From CAZFCK01 sp964517355 (GTDB lineage: Bacteria > Desulfobacterota > Desulfovibrionia > Desulfovibrionales > Desulfovibrionaceae), in the NCBI GenBank assembly GCA_964517355.1, contig CAZFCK010000221.1, forward strand, positions 1 through 7,835: a stretch of 7,835 nt of DNA. Reading direction: 5' to 3'. The notes beneath the pieces were generated by a model, which made no database searches, had not been told where the DNA came from, and saw only the letters and a program-made list of their open reading frames with translations. Shown piece after piece: positions 5,910 through 7,835 of the stretch; position 1 is the stretch's first letter; every line of letters begins with the position of its first letter. Made by a program: the position numbers and the translations under genes.

Positions 5910-7580
5910 ATGAATACTCGCACAATACAGATGGGCGCATGCATCGCGATCTATTTGCTCGGCATCGTTGGGTATGCCGTCTTCACATATCGCCAGACGA
6001 AAGATGAGGCATTCGCCGTCCTGGACCAAAGACTGCTGGCCACTGCCTCAGCTGTGGTAGACGTTCTTGGTCGCGGTTATCATGACAATATCCTTGACAA
6101 ACAGGTTCCCGAAGAACGTTACATGGAAATCGTGCAGGCATTGTCGCACCTGGCCGCCACCTCAGGACTCACCTACGTGTACAGCATGGTGGAGCGGGAC
6201 GGACAGGTGTTCTTCACAAGTTGCAGCGCCACGAAAGAAGAACTAGAAAATGACGACTTCTCCGCTTTTTTCGATGAATATGACGACGCCAGCGACATCC
6301 TGAAGCAGGCCTTTCTTTCAAAAAAGGCGTCCAGCGAGATTGCAACGGACAAATGGGGCACATTCAAATCCGTGTTCGTGCCCATGACATCCCCCGACGG
6401 CACGGCGTTTATCGTCGGCGCCGATATCTCCATCGACTATATCGATGACATCCTGAACAACTCGTTGATCACGTCCACCCTCTCCAGTTTGTTCTTCATT
6501 CTGCTCTTGTGCCCCCTTTTGTATGTCCTCAGAAAGTTCACCAAGCAGGATAAGCAAACCCTCACGCAGCAAGTTGAATTGGCGACGAACGAAGTCAAGA
6601 AGCTCAACAAGGAATTGGAGTCGAAAATCGAAAGCGCGCAAGAGGAAACCACGAGGGCGAACCAGGCCACGGAGGAAGCGCGCGTCGCTCGCGAACAGGC
6701 CGAAACCGCCAGGCGCGAAGGCATGCTTTCCGCCGCCGCACGTCTGGAAAACGTGGTCCACATTCTGGGCCTCGCGGTAAAGGATCTCGACTCACGTATC
6801 AACCGCGCGGCCAAAGGCGCGGGCACCCAAATCCGGCAGGTAGGCGATACCGCCGCCGCCACGGAGCGCATGAACGACAACGTGAACGCTGTGTTGCTGA
6901 ACGCGAATCAAGCTTTCGAAACAACGGAAAACGCCCGCTGCAAAGCTCAGGAAGGCGCCGACATAGTCACCAAGGTCATGCAAGGCGTCGAGGCCTCGCA
7001 AGCCATGGCTGCGGCCCTGAAAGGCGAGATCGGCGCTCTCGGCCGGCAGGCTGAGGATATCGGACATATTCTGGAAGTCATATCCGACATCGCGGACCAG
7101 ACCAACCTTTTGGCCTTGAACGCCGCCATCGAAGCGGCTCGGGCCGGCGACGCCGGCCGTGGCTTCGCCGTTGTCGCCGATGAAGTCCGCAAACTGGCGG
7201 AGAAGACCATGTCCGCCACCCGCGAAGTCGGCGAAGCGATCCAGGGCATACAACACGGAGCGACCAAAAACATTTCCAGCGTTGAACACACCGTTACCAC
7301 GATTCAGGATATCACCGAGCTGTCCCGCCGGTCCGGGGACGCCCTATCCGAAATCGTATCGCTCGTACGTTCTGCTTCCGATCAGGTGCAGACCATTGTC
7401 GAAGCCACGCAGGAACAGTCCGCGGCCAGCGTCCAGATCAGCACGGCCATAGGGAAAGTGGACACCATATCGGGCGAAACTTCAACGTCGATGGCCGAGG
7501 CCGCCAACGCAGTCTCGGATCTGACTTCACAGGCTAACACGTTGAATCAATTGCTTCAGGATCTGAAGGCGGATCGATGA
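5910..7580 (+). CDS. Methyl-accepting chemotaxis protein, HAMP-less
   Basis: This is a transmembrane chemoreceptor of 556 residues that would signal to CheA/CheW and control swimming. Membrane helix 1 spans about 8-27. Residues 28-185 form a periplasmic sensor. Its end, GTFKSVFVPM then PDGTAFIVGADIS (about 150-174), resembles the Cache fold that binds small metabolites, but no ligand can be named. Membrane helix 2 spans about 188-207. A charged coiled coil (about 212-275, many Glu, Lys, Gln) follows where a HAMP domain usually stands, and I see no HAMP signature. The signalling domain (about 300-545) carries the highly conserved hairpin tip with IADQTNLLALNAAIEAAR (394-411) and GRGFAVVADEVRKLAEKT (416-433). 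The C-terminus ends KADR without the NWETF-type tail that tethers CheR. No other chemotaxis gene is in the window, so it is an orphan receptor served by a remote Che cluster. The start at 5910 is preferred for its AAAGGT. Confidence 0.95.
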   Translation: MNTRTIQMGACIAIYLLGIVGYAVFTYRQTKDEAFAVLDQRLLATASAVVDVLGRGYHDNILDKQVPEERYMEIVQALSHLAATSGLTYVYSMVERDGQVFFTSCSATKEELENDDFSAFFDEYDDASDILKQAFLSKKASSEIATDKWGTFKSVFVPMTSPDGTAFIVGADISIDYIDDILNNSLITSTLSSLFFILLLCPLLYVLRKFTKQDKQTLTQQVELATNEVKKLNKELESKIESAQEETTRANQATEEARVAREQAETARREGMLSAAARLENVVHILGLAVKDLDSRINRAAKGAGTQIRQVGDTAAATERMNDNVNAVLLNANQAFETTENARCKAQEGADIVTKVMQGVEASQAMAAALKGEIGALGRQAEDIGHILEVISDIADQTNLLALNAAIEAARAGDAGRGFAVVADEVRKLAEKTMSATREVGEAIQGIQHGATKNISSVEHTVTTIQDITELSRRSGDALSEIVSLVRSASDQVQTIVEATQEQSAASVQISTAIGKVDTISGETSTSMAEAANAVSDLTSQANTLNQLLQDLKADR

Positions 7581-7835
7581 AGGATACACGAATCATGAAA
7601 ACAGAGCCTGGGTAGAATGCAGTACCCATGCCGTTTTTTCCGGCCGCAGTCTCCAGCATGGATCGACTGCCGGGCAACAGATTCAATGGCTCCACCTCCT
7701 CGTCAGCTTCTTTCCGACTTCCTTTTTCATTTGCATCCGCACCATTGCCTGATAATTGTACCGCGTTGACCAGCCTCGACGCGCTAGCGCATTTTCGCCT
7801 TGAAACAAGGCTCTCCCCTGAAACAATTTCCAATT
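7581..7835. other. Right-end region with no supported gene
   Basis: 255 bases follow the chemoreceptor stop. A minus-strand frame (7534-7833) is open but overlaps the 3' end of the chemoreceptor, starts at the window edge and shows no domain. A perfect Shine-Dalgarno-like GAGGAGGTGG occurs on the minus strand at about 7692-7701, with no good ATG behind it. Nothing else stands out. Confidence 0.5.
7610..7639 (+). terminator. Weak candidate terminator of the chemoreceptor gene
   Basis: GGGTA (7610-7614) pairs with TACCC (7623-7627) around an 8-base loop. A run of six T (7634-7639) begins six bases later. The short stem and the gap before the T-run make it weak, although its place 30 bases after the stop codon is right. 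Confidence 0.35.

Noticed and set aside
7534..7833. Minus-strand open frame of 99 codons at the right end
   Set aside because: It overlaps the conserved 3' part of the chemoreceptor, begins at the window edge and has no recognisable domain.

Overview
The window looks like chromosomal DNA from a Gram-negative, motile, environment-sensing bacterium. A Desulfovibrio-like member of the Desulfovibrionaceae is my best guess. The grounds are the style of the GGDEF protein, the passenger-poor autotransporter barrel, the HAMP-less chemoreceptor and GC-moderate genes set in AT-rich spacers. This is an impression from protein families, not a proof. There are no rRNA or tRNA genes, CRISPR arrays or insertion sequences.

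Layout: a cytoplasmic diguanylate cyclase with a C-terminal PilZ domain runs leftward (50-1159). It is divergent from a SAM-dependent methyltransferase with a regulatory domain (1884-3422, rightward), across a 724-base spacer with no convincing gene. The methyltransferase converges on a secreted FecR-domain protein (3497-4198, leftward), with a strong symmetric hairpin between the two stops. The FecR gene is divergent from an outer-membrane autotransporter-type beta-barrel (4480-5667, rightward), across a 281-base regulatory spacer that holds a good sigma-70 type promoter facing the FecR gene. A textbook terminator ends the barrel gene. A methyl-accepting chemotaxis protein follows (5910-7580, rightward), and the last 255 bases hold no gene I can support.

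Functionally, the genes fit a theme of surface state and signalling: c-di-GMP synthesis and sensing, an exported FecR protein paired with a barrel, and a transmembrane chemoreceptor. Every gene appears to be its own transcription unit, since neighbours alternate in direction or are separated by a terminator. Any joint function is therefore inference. I did not find a clear-cut new system. The most unusual points are two tandem inverted repeats in front of the cyclase gene, the divergent FecR/barrel pair, and the long leader or spacer before the methyltransferase.
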